The notes beneath the pieces were generated by a model. It did no database searches. It worked only from the letters and a program-made list of their open reading frames with translations, and was not told the origin of the DNA. Below, in pieces: positions 6,576 through 14,041 of a stretch of DNA of 34,727 bases. Position numbers and translations under genes: made by a program. How positions within the stretch are numbered: the first letter of the stretch is position 1; every line of letters begins with the position of its first letter. The DNA comes from Nanobdellota archaeon (GTDB lineage: Archaea > Nanobdellota > Nanobdellia > SCGC-AAA011-G17 > GW2011-AR17): NCBI GenBank assembly GCA_018830945.1, contig JAHJRD010000007.1, forward strand, positions 1 through 34,727, read 5' to 3'.

Positions 6576-8996
6576 TTACCTGCTGCCCAATAACTGCCTG
6601 ACTGGTTTGTTTGTGATGGCTTCCCTTTCTATGTTGAGCATTCCCAATATATTATCTTTTAAGATACCGGCATATAGCATTGTAGCATCCCACCATCCTT
6701 CTTTTGCACCAAGCTCTATTCCAAAGCTCGTCTGCCCTGCCGGCATTGTGCAGCGCTTTAATTCAGCATCACACGCATAATTCTCAGGGCACTCCTCATT
6801 ATTTTCGCAGGATACCCCTCTTACATCCCTGCACCTTCCTGCATCGCAGTAAAGCCCTGCAACGCACGGCTCTTCCTCAGAGCATGGCATCCTTCCAAGC
6901 CTTTTGCACTCAGGCTCATCCATGCTTAAGTCGCAGTACCTTCCTTCTGGGCAGTCCTCAATTGAATCGCATCCGGCTGCTGTCTTTGTGCCGAATACCT
7001 CTTCAAACTCTTCCCCTGAAACCTGCCTTGGGGTTGTTGAGATAATTGCGTGGCATTCATTCCACACATTCTCGCCAGAAAAGATATTTGTTGCTTTTCC
7101 TTCCTTGAAATAGCATGAGCCCAAGCTCTCGCACTCTTCCCTGTCGCATATATTGCCTGCGCCTTCGCCGCATCTCTCACACTTAAGTTCCATCTCCTGC
7201 GCTTCTTCTTCTATTGTCTTTGCGCCAAGCGCTTCCTCAGGAGTCACACAAACTCCCCTGTCGCAGATTTCTCCTCTCACGCAGTCTCTTGTATCTAAGC
7301 ATTCTGTTTCCTCTTCAACGCATATGCGCCTTAAGCATCTCTGCGCTGCATCGCAGTCCCTGTCTGAGCTGCAGCTTAAAGCAGAAACTGCCTTTGTCCC
7401 TTCCTCAAACCTTCTTTCTCTTGCAATGCCTATACCTTCTCTCAGCTTAGCTTCATTAAGCCCGGAAGATGAAATTACTATGGTGTTGCCAAGTTGACAT
7501 ATGCCGTCAGTGGTGCATGAAAGCATTTCAGCATCTCCCATTGCAGGGTTCAGGTTAACATTGAAATTAAACCCTAATTGCTGTATTGTCTTTCCCGGCG
7601 TCCATGTAAGCTCATTGTCTGCATACAATATCCACATATTATTGTTAGGGTTAGTAACTTTCACAGAGCCTTCCATTAGGCCATTTTCAAGTAGCGGAGT
7701 GATTGTCACAGTATTGTAGCCTGCCAAAAGTGTTACATCAAGCATGGAATCTACTGAATATATTTCCATCTCTTTGCTGCCGGGTTTTAGCAGAATGGAG
7801 TTGCTTGAAGTTGCATAATCAAAATTAATTAAGCCATAAGATTCTTCTGCGGATTCCGGAAACACGTAAACTTCGCTATTAGTTTCAGCAAGCTTGCTGC
7901 CGGCCGTAAAGACAGACACTTTTGCATTATTAGCGTCCGGATTTGGCGCCAGGGCTATCAGGAAAGGCTTGCCTTGTTTCAGCCGCTCCGGGCTTGCAAT
8001 AATTTTTACATCATCTTTGCCTGTTATCTCCACGCGCCCGTCAACTCCGCCGCTATAAAACACTTGGGGCTTGTAATTCTCTATAAAATCATTTATAACG
8101 ATTTCTTTGCCTGATTTAACCCTAAAAGAGTCGATTGAGCTTGCCTCTGCCCGGGCCTTTGCCTGCAGGTTAAGAGTGTCTGTGTTCCTCGGATTGGGAA
8201 GTATAACTTTTATCTCATTCAAATCAGCGAGCGGAATCGCGGCAAAATTATCTTCAGGCTGCAGCCCTGCTTTATCTCTCAGCTCTTCAATGTTATTGGG
8301 ATGCTCTGTTGCGTATGCTTCTGCCATATCATATGTTTCATCAACAGCTGATTCGCTGACAAAGCCCGAGCCTGCGATTGTAACATAGCCTTCTGCATCA
8401 TTTTCCTTATACAGCTGCCCTGACATTGCGCAGCTTAGCTGCCTCCCGCTTTCGTCCGTTTTAAGGCACCCGAAGAATATGTTTCCCATTTCATAAGCGC
8501 CATCGCTGGAAACCCTGAACATCGGCTTTGTCTTTTGCTGCGCGTCTTTTACAAACTGCAGTGTTATTGAATCCCCCATGATTGAAAGCGGGCTCAAAAC
8601 ACGCAGGTCTGTTGGGAATTCAAGAGGCATAAGCGAGCCGCCGGCAATGTCTATTTTATTAGTTGCAGTATTTGCCGTGGCAGTGCCGTATATTCTTGCG
8701 AATTCAATAAAGCTGCCTTCTGCAAAAGCAGGCCTGTAATCAAGCCTTACTGTCCCATCATCCATGCATTTGGCAAGCTCTGTATCTTCGGTTACAAGCG
8801 TTGAATCACTAAGAGAATACATTATTACATTCAGCTTTTCAGGATTGTATTTTGTTGTGTATTGCCCGCTGCACACAATATTGCCCTGCGCATCAGGGAT
8901 TGGATTTATTGAAGAGCCTGGTTCTACCTGATAAGCAGAAACAGCCATGGGCAGCATTAAAAGCACGAATGTAAAGCAGGGGATTATTTTTTTCAT
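6576..8996 (-). CDS. Large secreted Cys-rich protein
   Basis: The 806-residue protein starts at ATG 8996 with GGTGG (9001-9005) as ribosome site. A longer in-frame start at 9059 would lie at or upstream of the TATA region (AATATATATATAG, about 9032-9044, minus strand). A signal peptide (about 1-22, ending in VSA) is followed by about 500 beta-rich residues nearly free of cysteine. The C-terminal 270 residues are disulfide-rich: modules of the type C-x5-DC-x4-RC-x4-C near 540-590, a CxxC-containing segment near 600-650, and three further modules near 675-752 (EDCPEGRYCD, EEPCVAGLYCD, EECPENYACD). Such modules resemble small EGF/Dickkopf-like extracellular knots. No transmembrane helix is seen after the signal. 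Probably a surface or adhesion protein; the N-terminal domain is unrecognised. Confidence 0.88.
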   Translation of the reverse strand: MKKIIPCFTFVLLMLPMAVSAYQVEPGSSINPIPDAQGNIVCSGQYTTKYNPEKLNVIMYSLSDSTLVTEDTELAKCMDDGTVRLDYRPAFAEGSFIEFARIYGTATANTATNKIDIAGGSLMPLEFPTDLRVLSPLSIMGDSITLQFVKDAQQKTKPMFRVSSDGAYEMGNIFFGCLKTDESGRQLSCAMSGQLYKENDAEGYVTIAGSGFVSESAVDETYDMAEAYATEHPNNIEELRDKAGLQPEDNFAAIPLADLNEIKVILPNPRNTDTLNLQAKARAEASSIDSFRVKSGKEIVINDFIENYKPQVFYSGGVDGRVEITGKDDVKIIASPERLKQGKPFLIALAPNPDANNAKVSVFTAGSKLAETNSEVYVFPESAEESYGLINFDYATSSNSILLKPGSKEMEIYSVDSMLDVTLLAGYNTVTITPLLENGLMEGSVKVTNPNNNMWILYADNELTWTPGKTIQQLGFNFNVNLNPAMGDAEMLSCTTDGICQLGNTIVISSSGLNEAKLREGIGIARERRFEEGTKAVSALSCSSDRDCDAAQRCLRRICVEEETECLDTRDCVRGEICDRGVCVTPEEALGAKTIEEEAQEMELKCERCGEGAGNICDREECESLGSCYFKEGKATNIFSGENVWNECHAIISTTPRQVSGEEFEEVFGTKTAAGCDSIEDCPEGRYCDLSMDEPECKRLGRMPCSEEEPCVAGLYCDAGRCRDVRGVSCENNEECPENYACDAELKRCTMPAGQTSFGIELGAKEGWWDATMLYAGILKDNILGMLNIEREAITNKPVRQLLGSR

Positions 8997-9095
8997 TATT
9001 CCACCTGTGATATATGTAGTACCTTCCCTATATATATATTGCTGATGAAGTGCCTGCATTGCATACAGTGCTGCCTCTTTCCATGCAACAAGAGA

Positions 9096-9581
9096 CTACT
9101 TCTTTTTCACCAGCAAATCCCCTATTGTAAAACCCTCGCTGCTTGGCGCGGCAAAAACAGCTTTTTCTTCCTCAGCCCTTTCTACCAGCTTTATGTCAAG
9201 AAACCTTTCAAGCTTTCTTGCAGTGCTTATGGAAGGCACCATATTGCCTGACTCAATCCTGTGTATGACTGACTCTTTCTCAGCTATTGCCTTTGCAAGC
9301 TGCTCCTGCGTAAGCTTTTTGCTTTCACGCGCATTCTTTACTTTCGCAGCTGAATCAGCAATGACTATTTCCTCGCTTTCAGCTGTTTGCATTTTTTCAG
9401 CTCTTTTCGGCGTAAAGCTTCTTGCAAATTCCTGCACAGCGCCGTATTTTGCGCAGCTATTGCAGACTGACATTTCGCAGCCCTCTATAATGCACGACAC
9501 AAGTTCTGTTGCTTTGCCGCACATCTCGCAATGAAGCTGGTTTGTTTTCCCTTTCTTGTCTTTATGTTGCTTAGAATGCAT
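9096..9581 (-). CDS. Archaeal multiprotein bridging factor 1 (MBF1)
   Basis: The 161-residue protein has the archaeal MBF1 layout. An N-terminal zinc ribbon has cysteine pairs C18/C21 and C40/C43 with C30 and C35 between, and a Cro/C1-type helix-turn-helix follows at about residues 80-135 (ARESKKLTQEQLAKAIAEKESVIHRIESG). A short C-terminal tail ends in GDLLVKKK. Family members bridge or modulate basal transcription and bind ribosomes in some archaea. It is divergent from the TFB gene with 237 bp between, so two basal transcription factors share a control region. A TATA-like CTATTTAAG (9627-9635, minus strand) and a G-rich ribosome site support the start at 9581. Confidence 0.93.
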   Translation of the reverse strand: MHSKQHKDKKGKTNQLHCEMCGKATELVSCIIEGCEMSVCNSCAKYGAVQEFARSFTPKRAEKMQTAESEEIVIADSAAKVKNARESKKLTQEQLAKAIAEKESVIHRIESGNMVPSISTARKLERFLDIKLVERAEEEKAVFAAPSSEGFTIGDLLVKKK

Positions 9582-9706
9582 TTTTCAACCCCCTTTTAAC
9601 CTGTACAACCTAAAATGTATCATTAGCTTAAATAGATTGTTGAATTCAAGTAGATATTTCATCCCTCTTGCCCAAGAGCAGTTTTCTCTCGGGAACAACC
9701 GAAAAG

Positions 9707-9761
9707 TTTATATATTACTACAGCAATTATCTTATAAATATTATTGTAGTAGAATATATAT
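9707..9761 (+). promoter_or_regulatory. TFB promoter region with two TATA boxes in an inverted repeat
   Basis: TTTATATATT (9707-9716) and AATATATAT (9753-9761) are both plausible TATA elements for the TFB gene. TACTACA (9716-9722) and TGTAGTA (9745-9751) next to them are inverted. With small gaps the whole arms match (TATATATT-ACTACA-gc-AAT against the reverse complement TATATATTCTACTACAAT). This could be an autoregulatory operator or alternative promoters giving leaders of about 80 or 35 nt. Confidence 0.5.
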
Positions 9762-9818
9762 GTTGGGCTATCATATTGGCTGTGGATCGGCAACTATAGG
9801 CCGCCAAGGAGGACAAAA

Positions 9819-12293
9819 ATGAGCACATCCATAAAACAATGTCCTGAGTGTAATTCTGTTAATCTTACTATACAACAGGACAAAGGCGAGATTATCTGCA
9901 GGAACTGCGGATTAGTCATAGAAGACAGGATGATTGATTTTGGCCAGGAATGGCGCGAGTTTGACCATGACCAGGCTTCCAAGAGAAGAAGGACAGGCGC
10001 TCCTATGACATACAGCGTGGATTATGCTGAGCCGATTATTGTGCAGGAAAACAAGAAGATAAAAGTTGTAAAAATAGGGGAATTCGTTGATAATATCCTT
10101 GAAAAAAGCAAAAATGCAAAGACAGACGGGCATGTGGAATATGCTAATATCAGCCGCGGCAAAAACGCAGTATGCTTTGACAAAAATTATAATATAAAAT
10201 TCAAGGGAATACAGGAGGTATCGCGGCACCCTGTTAAGGAGATGTATGATATAAGGCTTGAGCTTGGAAAAAGAGTTAAGGTTACAGGGGCGCACAGTGT
10301 TTTTTCTGTGGAAAATGGCGGGATTATCCCTACAAAAGTCAGCGGCCTGCAGGAAGGGCAGTTCATAGTGGCTCCTTTATACCTCCCTTCTGTTCTTCAT
10401 CCTGAAATGGAGCTTAAAATCCTTGAAGGGTTCTTTAACTTATCAGGAAAACATAAGAATATTTATTTAAGGGGAATAAAGGATAACTGGCTGTTTTTGA
10501 AGGCAAAGCAGGTTCTTCCGAGAATGGATGTTGATGCAAGGCAGATAAAGGACTGGAAAAGGCACAGCACAATGCCTCTCTGGGCGCTGCAGAATGTTTT
10601 GGATGTGTATGATGCAATGGAGTTTGATTTCAGCGGCTCAAGAATAGGGATTTACAGCGGGCCGAATGAGCTTCCGCTTTCCGTGTCTGTCACAGAAGGT
10701 TTTTGCAGGCTGCTTGGATATTACGCAAGCGAAGGCCACTGCACAGAGCATTCTGTTGTATTTTCTTTCGGCGCCCATGAAACAGCTTATATCGATGAAG
10801 TCAAGGGGCTTGCCAATGAAATCTTCAGCATGAAAGCAAAAGAATATCCCAAAGGCAGTGCGGTCCAGGTTGAGGTAAGAAGCAAATTGCTGAGCATGCT
10901 GTTCAGGGATGTGCTGAAGGCAGGAAGCTGCGCAAAGCAAAAAAGGGTGCCTGAATTGGTTTATTCGCTGCCTGAAAATATGAAAAGGGCTTTTCTTAAA
11001 GCCTATATTAATGGGGACGGGAGCTTATTTTATAAGGGGAATGCAGGCAACAGGCCGACTGTGCATGTTTCAACCTGCTCTGTAAGCCGGCAGCTGAGCA
11101 ATGATATTATAACTCTCTATCAGCAGATTGGCATTCAGGCAGGATATACAGAGGCGATTATTCCTGGGCATACTTTGGAAAGCACAGGCCAGGAAATAAG
11201 GGAAAGCCTTATGACACAAACACAAATTGCTGATCCTGAATCTGCCTTAAATCTCGGGCTTATAGACTCTCTGCCAATAAGCAAAGGCAAGGGAAGCATA
11301 GGCTCGCTTGTGCCTGCGCCTGAAAAATATTTCAGGGAACTGGGGTACAGGAAAAATGCAAGGATAAGCAGAGAAAGGGCAATTGAGCTATCAAGGAAGC
11401 ATAATGATGCTGATTTGTTTAGGCTTGCAGAGGCCCCTTTTATATATCTTAAGATAACAAGCATAACAAAAGTAAAGCCCACAAATAAATATGCTTATGA
11501 CATTTCTGTGCCTGGGGAAGAGAACTTTGTCGGCGGCAGAGGCGGAATATTCTTGCATAATACTAAATATGACAGGGGATTAGGCACAGACGTTGGCCAG
11601 AAAGGCGATATTTACAGATTAGGCATGAAAGGCAAGAACAAGTTCTTCAGGCTGAGAAAATGGCAGTACAGGATAAGCACTGCAATCGAGAGAAATTTAA
11701 AGCTTGCTCTTGCTGAATTAAAAAGAGTTGCATCTTTCTTAAAATTGCCAAAGTCAGTTGAAGAGGAATCAGCGAGGATTTACACAATGGCTGTCCAGAG
11801 AGGGTTAGTAAGGGGAAGGAGCATGGAGTCTGTTGTTGCAGGCGCATTGTATGCAGCATGCAGAAGGCATGAGGTGCCAAGAACTCTTGATGAACTAGAG
11901 GAAGCTTCCGGCATTGACAAGAAAGAGATTGGAAGGACATACAGGTTTGTTACAAGAGAATTAGGAATAAGGATTTTGCCGAGCAATCCTGTTGATTACA
12001 TACCAAGGTTTGCTTCTGCATTGAAGTTATCTGCTGAAACTCAGAGCAAGGCTGTTGAATTATTGGAAATGGCGCAGCAGTCTGAATTAACTTCAGGAAG
12101 AGGCCCTACTGGAATAGCAGCTGCCTCATTGTACGTTGCCGCGCTCTTGAATAATGAAAAAAGGACTCAGCGTGAGGTTGCGGACATTGCAGGCGTCACA
12201 GAAGTCACGATAAGGAATAGGTATAAGGAATTGCTTAAGAAGCTGAAATTCAAGGATAGTGTAAGAAAGAAATTAAACGAGATGGCAAGGTAG
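9819..12293 (+). CDS. tfb: Transcription initiation factor TFB precursor, intein-containing
   Basis: The 824-residue precursor splices in silico to a normal 308-residue TFB. The N-extein (1-65) has the zinc ribbon (C8, C11, C27, C30) and the B-reader/linker motif KRRRTGAPMTY. The C-extein (582-824) resumes with TKYDRGLGT and holds two cyclin-like core repeats ending in the DNA-binding HTH (REVADIAGVTEVTIRNRY). TFB binds TBP-TATA and BRE DNA and recruits RNA polymerase. The start is fixed by a strong ribosome site AAGGAGG at 9806-9812, six bases before ATG. The gene has an unusually long leader for this genome and lies divergent to MBF1. A short G/C-rich stretch and T6 follow the stop. Since the host depends on TFB, splicing must be efficient. 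Confidence 0.97.
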   Translation: MSTSIKQCPECNSVNLTIQQDKGEIICRNCGLVIEDRMIDFGQEWREFDHDQASKRRRTGAPMTYSVDYAEPIIVQENKKIKVVKIGEFVDNILEKSKNAKTDGHVEYANISRGKNAVCFDKNYNIKFKGIQEVSRHPVKEMYDIRLELGKRVKVTGAHSVFSVENGGIIPTKVSGLQEGQFIVAPLYLPSVLHPEMELKILEGFFNLSGKHKNIYLRGIKDNWLFLKAKQVLPRMDVDARQIKDWKRHSTMPLWALQNVLDVYDAMEFDFSGSRIGIYSGPNELPLSVSVTEGFCRLLGYYASEGHCTEHSVVFSFGAHETAYIDEVKGLANEIFSMKAKEYPKGSAVQVEVRSKLLSMLFRDVLKAGSCAKQKRVPELVYSLPENMKRAFLKAYINGDGSLFYKGNAGNRPTVHVSTCSVSRQLSNDIITLYQQIGIQAGYTEAIIPGHTLESTGQEIRESLMTQTQIADPESALNLGLIDSLPISKGKGSIGSLVPAPEKYFRELGYRKNARISRERAIELSRKHNDADLFRLAEAPFIYLKITSITKVKPTNKYAYDISVPGEENFVGGRGGIFLHNTKYDRGLGTDVGQKGDIYRLGMKGKNKFFRLRKWQYRISTAIERNLKLALAELKRVASFLKLPKSVEEESARIYTMAVQRGLVRGRSMESVVAGALYAACRRHEVPRTLDELEEASGIDKKEIGRTYRFVTRELGIRILPSNPVDYIPRFASALKLSAETQSKAVELLEMAQQSELTSGRGPTGIAAASLYVAALLNNEKRTQREVADIAGVTEVTIRNRYKELLKKLKFKDSVRKKLNEMAR
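10014..11561 (+). other. Intein with LAGLIDADG homing endonuclease in TFB
   Basis: The intein is precursor residues 66-581 (516 residues). It begins with Ser (SVDYAEPI) and ends FLHN, with Thr as the first C-extein residue, all acceptable splicing chemistry. Block B TxxH is T156-G-A-H159. The C-terminal block is ENFVGGRGGIFLHN. Two LAGLIDADG-type motifs, LLGYYASEG (298-306) and FLKAYINGDG (392-401), supply acidic residues E305 and D400, so the endonuclease may be active. It splits the conserved MTY/TKYDRG segment. An intein in TFB is known from Methanocaldococcus jannaschii (InBase 'Mja TFIIB'); whether the insertion site is identical needs alignment. Confidence 0.95.
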
Positions 12294-12295
12294 GC

Positions 12296-12315
12296 GGTAG
12301 CCTGCGGCTTTTTTG
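12296..12315 (+). terminator. Terminator after TFB
   Basis: Two bases after the TFB stop a GC-rich stretch (GCGGTAGCCTGCGGC) is followed by T6 at about 12309-12314. A second T-rich run follows near 12349-12354. Confidence 0.55.
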
Positions 12316-12354
12316 TTGTATAGTATAACGGATTTCCCTCTTTTAGCATTTTTT

Positions 12355-12420
12355 GTTATATGGTGCATCTTTGTTATGCAATATAACTGAAAGGTTTAAA
12401 AATGAGCTATATGTTATATT
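12355..12420 (+). promoter_or_regulatory. HEPN/NTase promoter with GTTATAT repeats
   Basis: GTTATATggTGCAT (12355-12368) faces ATGCAaTATAAC (12376-12387), an imperfect inverted repeat. The TATA box TTTAAAAA (12395-12402) follows, and a third GTTATAT occurs at 12413-12419, just before the ATG at 12427. The layout suits autorepression by a toxin-antitoxin complex. Confidence 0.5.
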
Positions 12421-12426
12421 ATATTG

Positions 12427-12777
12427 ATGATAACTGAATTGAAGGAAATACTGGAGGATAATGCAAGGGAATATTACCGCAATGCCTTGCAGGCGGAAAA
12501 AAGAGGAGAATACAACAGCGCAGTGACTTTATTCTTTAAGGCAATATCCGCGCTCTGCGATCTTTATATTCTCTCAAAAGAAGGCAAAGTCCCTTCAAGC
12601 CATGCAGACAGGTTAAGGATACTGGAGTCAAACCATCCTTCTGTTTATAAGGTTATAGACAAGGATTTTCCTTTTTATCAGGACAGCTATAAGGCAAGGC
12701 TTAATAAGGAAACTTCGGAGATGCTGAAAGATGATGCAAAAAGATTATTTGAGCTTCTTAAAATCAGGATGCAGTAA
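12427..12777 (+). CDS. HEPN-domain protein, putative toxin of HEPN/MNT pair
   Basis: The 116-residue, all-helical protein has the two-long-helix start typical of HEPN proteins (REYYRNALQAEKRGEYNSAVTLFFKAI) and an R-x5-H motif (R64...H70, RILESNH) fitting the R-x4-6-H RNase motif of the superfamily, with a Tyr four residues on. ATG 12427 is chosen over a TTG three bases earlier; the TATA box centre is about 29 bp upstream. The nucleotidyltransferase gene overlaps its 3' end by 47 bp, the usual tight coupling of HEPN/MNT modules, where MNT modifies and neutralises HEPN. The assignment as RNase toxin rests on motif and neighbour, not on close similarity I can verify. Confidence 0.68.
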   Translation: MITELKEILEDNAREYYRNALQAEKRGEYNSAVTLFFKAISALCDLYILSKEGKVPSSHADRLRILESNHPSVYKVIDKDFPFYQDSYKARLNKETSEMLKDDAKRLFELLKIRMQ

Positions 12778-13309
12778 GCTTGCAAAAAGCAAGGATATTT
12801 TTGATATTGTGCTATATGGCTCTGCTGTAAAGGGAAAGGAAGAGCCAGAAGATGTTGATATTCTTGTAATCTTCAAGGATAACCCGCTTAACAAAAGGGC
12901 TGAAACAGCGCAAAGCCTGAAGGAAAACTTCGCAAAAAAACTAGAAGGAATTGACATAAAGACAATTAACCTGCAGGAACTTTTTGAAAGCGATTTTCTT
13001 GCAAGGCAGGCAGCGCTTATTGAAGGGTACAGCCTTCTGCATAACATGCCTTTTTGCGAAAGAATGGGGTTCAAGGGGTACGCGCTTTTCACATACACAC
13101 TTAAGGGGCTTACGCAAACTGATAAGACAAGGTTTGTGTATGCGCTTAGCGGGAGAATGAAAGAGGGCATAATTTCTGAATTGAAAGCAGAGCCTCTTGG
13201 AAGGGGGGCTGTTATTGTGCCAATATCAAGCAGCTTTAGATTTGAGGCGTTTATGCAGAAATGGCATTTACATTATAAGAAAAAAAGCATTATGGTGTCT
13301 TTATTATGA
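12731..13309 (+). CDS. Nucleotidyltransferase (MNT-like) with C-terminal extension
   Basis: The pol-beta-type nucleotidyltransferase signature is complete: G30-S31, nine residues, then D41-x-D43 (YGSAVKGKEEPEDVDILVIF). At 192 residues it is longer than minimal MNT antitoxins. The C-terminal part (about 105-192: MGFKGYALFTYTLKGL ... GRGAVIVPISSSFRFEAFM) is a separate unrecognised domain. GGAG at 12717-12720 supports the ATG at 12731, giving a 47-bp overlap with the HEPN gene. In known pairs the MNT protein AMPylates the HEPN partner; here that is inference. Its stop overlaps the start of the histone gene (ATGA at 13306-13309). Confidence 0.8.
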   Translation: MMQKDYLSFLKSGCSKLAKSKDIFDIVLYGSAVKGKEEPEDVDILVIFKDNPLNKRAETAQSLKENFAKKLEGIDIKTINLQELFESDFLARQAALIEGYSLLHNMPFCERMGFKGYALFTYTLKGLTQTDKTRFVYALSGRMKEGIISELKAEPLGRGAVIVPISSSFRFEAFMQKWHLHYKKKSIMVSLL

Positions 13310-13494
13310 AACTCGTGTCTATTGCTGGCATAAAGAAGATTGCAGAGTCAGAGAAAAGGAAAATAGGCAGGAAGGCTGCTGAAAAGATTGCAAAACAGCT
13401 TGATGAGCAGGCAGTGCTGCTGCTGAAAAAAGCGTCTGCAAATGCAGGGCTTTCAGGCAGGGTTACAATAAGGGAAGAAGATATTCCTGGATAG
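13306..13494 (+). CDS. Small archaeal histone-fold protein, shortened C-terminus
   Basis: The 62 residues align with archaeal histones. A long central helix (RKAAEKIAKQLDEQAVLLLKKASANAG) is followed by the loop-2 motif GRVTIREEDI, equivalent to GRKTIKAEDI of HMf. The protein stops right there (PG), so helix alpha-3 (about ten residues in HMf) is absent. The ATG overlaps the nucleotidyltransferase stop. A TATA box TTATAAG (13274-13279) inside that gene lies about 29 bp upstream, so it may also be transcribed alone. Paralogue of 34251-34451, which has the same shortening. DNA compaction is the expected role; dimer stability without alpha-3 is an open question. Confidence 0.85.
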   Translation: MKLVSIAGIKKIAESEKRKIGRKAAEKIAKQLDEQAVLLLKKASANAGLSGRVTIREEDIPG

Positions 13495-13546
13495 TTTTTC
13501 TATTGTCAAGAAAAAGCTTATATAGTGCAGAATATTCCTTTATTGC

Positions 13547-14041
13547 ATGCATAAAAGAGGGCAGGTTACAATATTTATCATTCTTGGGATTGTGATTGTT
13601 ATAGCAGTTGTGTTTGGCATTGCATTGAGGAAGGATATTGCAAAGGGCGTTTCAAGCCTGGAGTCAAGATTGACATCATCATTCCAGGACGAGGTTGATG
13701 CAGTGCAGCTGCATGTGGACGACTGCCTTGAGAAAGCCCTGAAGGATGCAATATACAATTCCCCTATTGGCAGGGCAAGGGACCTTACAGAGGAAAGGTA
13801 TGAGCAGCAGCTTGCGGCATTTGTAAAGGGCAAGGCAAACGAATGCATTAATTTCACGCAGTTTGAAGGATTGACAATTGCCCGCAGCGCTCCGCTTGAG
13901 GTTGAAGTTGATTACAGGATAACATTTGCAACAGCAGATGCTAGCATGAGGATAAGCATAACAAAAGGCGAGGACTCAGCATCTTTATCTGAATTTTCAG
14001 TAAAAGCGCAGCTGGACGTGCCTGCATATGAGGCAAGATGA
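13547..14041 (+). CDS. RGQ-type pilin-like membrane protein
   Basis: The 164-residue protein starts MHKRGQVTIFIILGIVIVIA, a charged KRGQ followed by a hydrophobic helix, then a polar ectodomain with two cysteines (VDDCLEKAL; ANECINF). The layout and the D-C-L-x-x-A motif relate it to the proteins at 1-1166 and 33209-33994. A TATA box TTATATAG (13518-13525) is 26 bp from the ATG, so it is leaderless and heads the operon. The next gene overlaps by 4 bp. Class III signal-peptide processing is likely but no prepilin peptidase is in the window. Confidence 0.88.
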   Translation: MHKRGQVTIFIILGIVIVIAVVFGIALRKDIAKGVSSLESRLTSSFQDEVDAVQLHVDDCLEKALKDAIYNSPIGRARDLTEERYEQQLAAFVKGKANECINFTQFEGLTIARSAPLEVEVDYRITFATADASMRISITKGEDSASLSEFSVKAQLDVPAYEAR

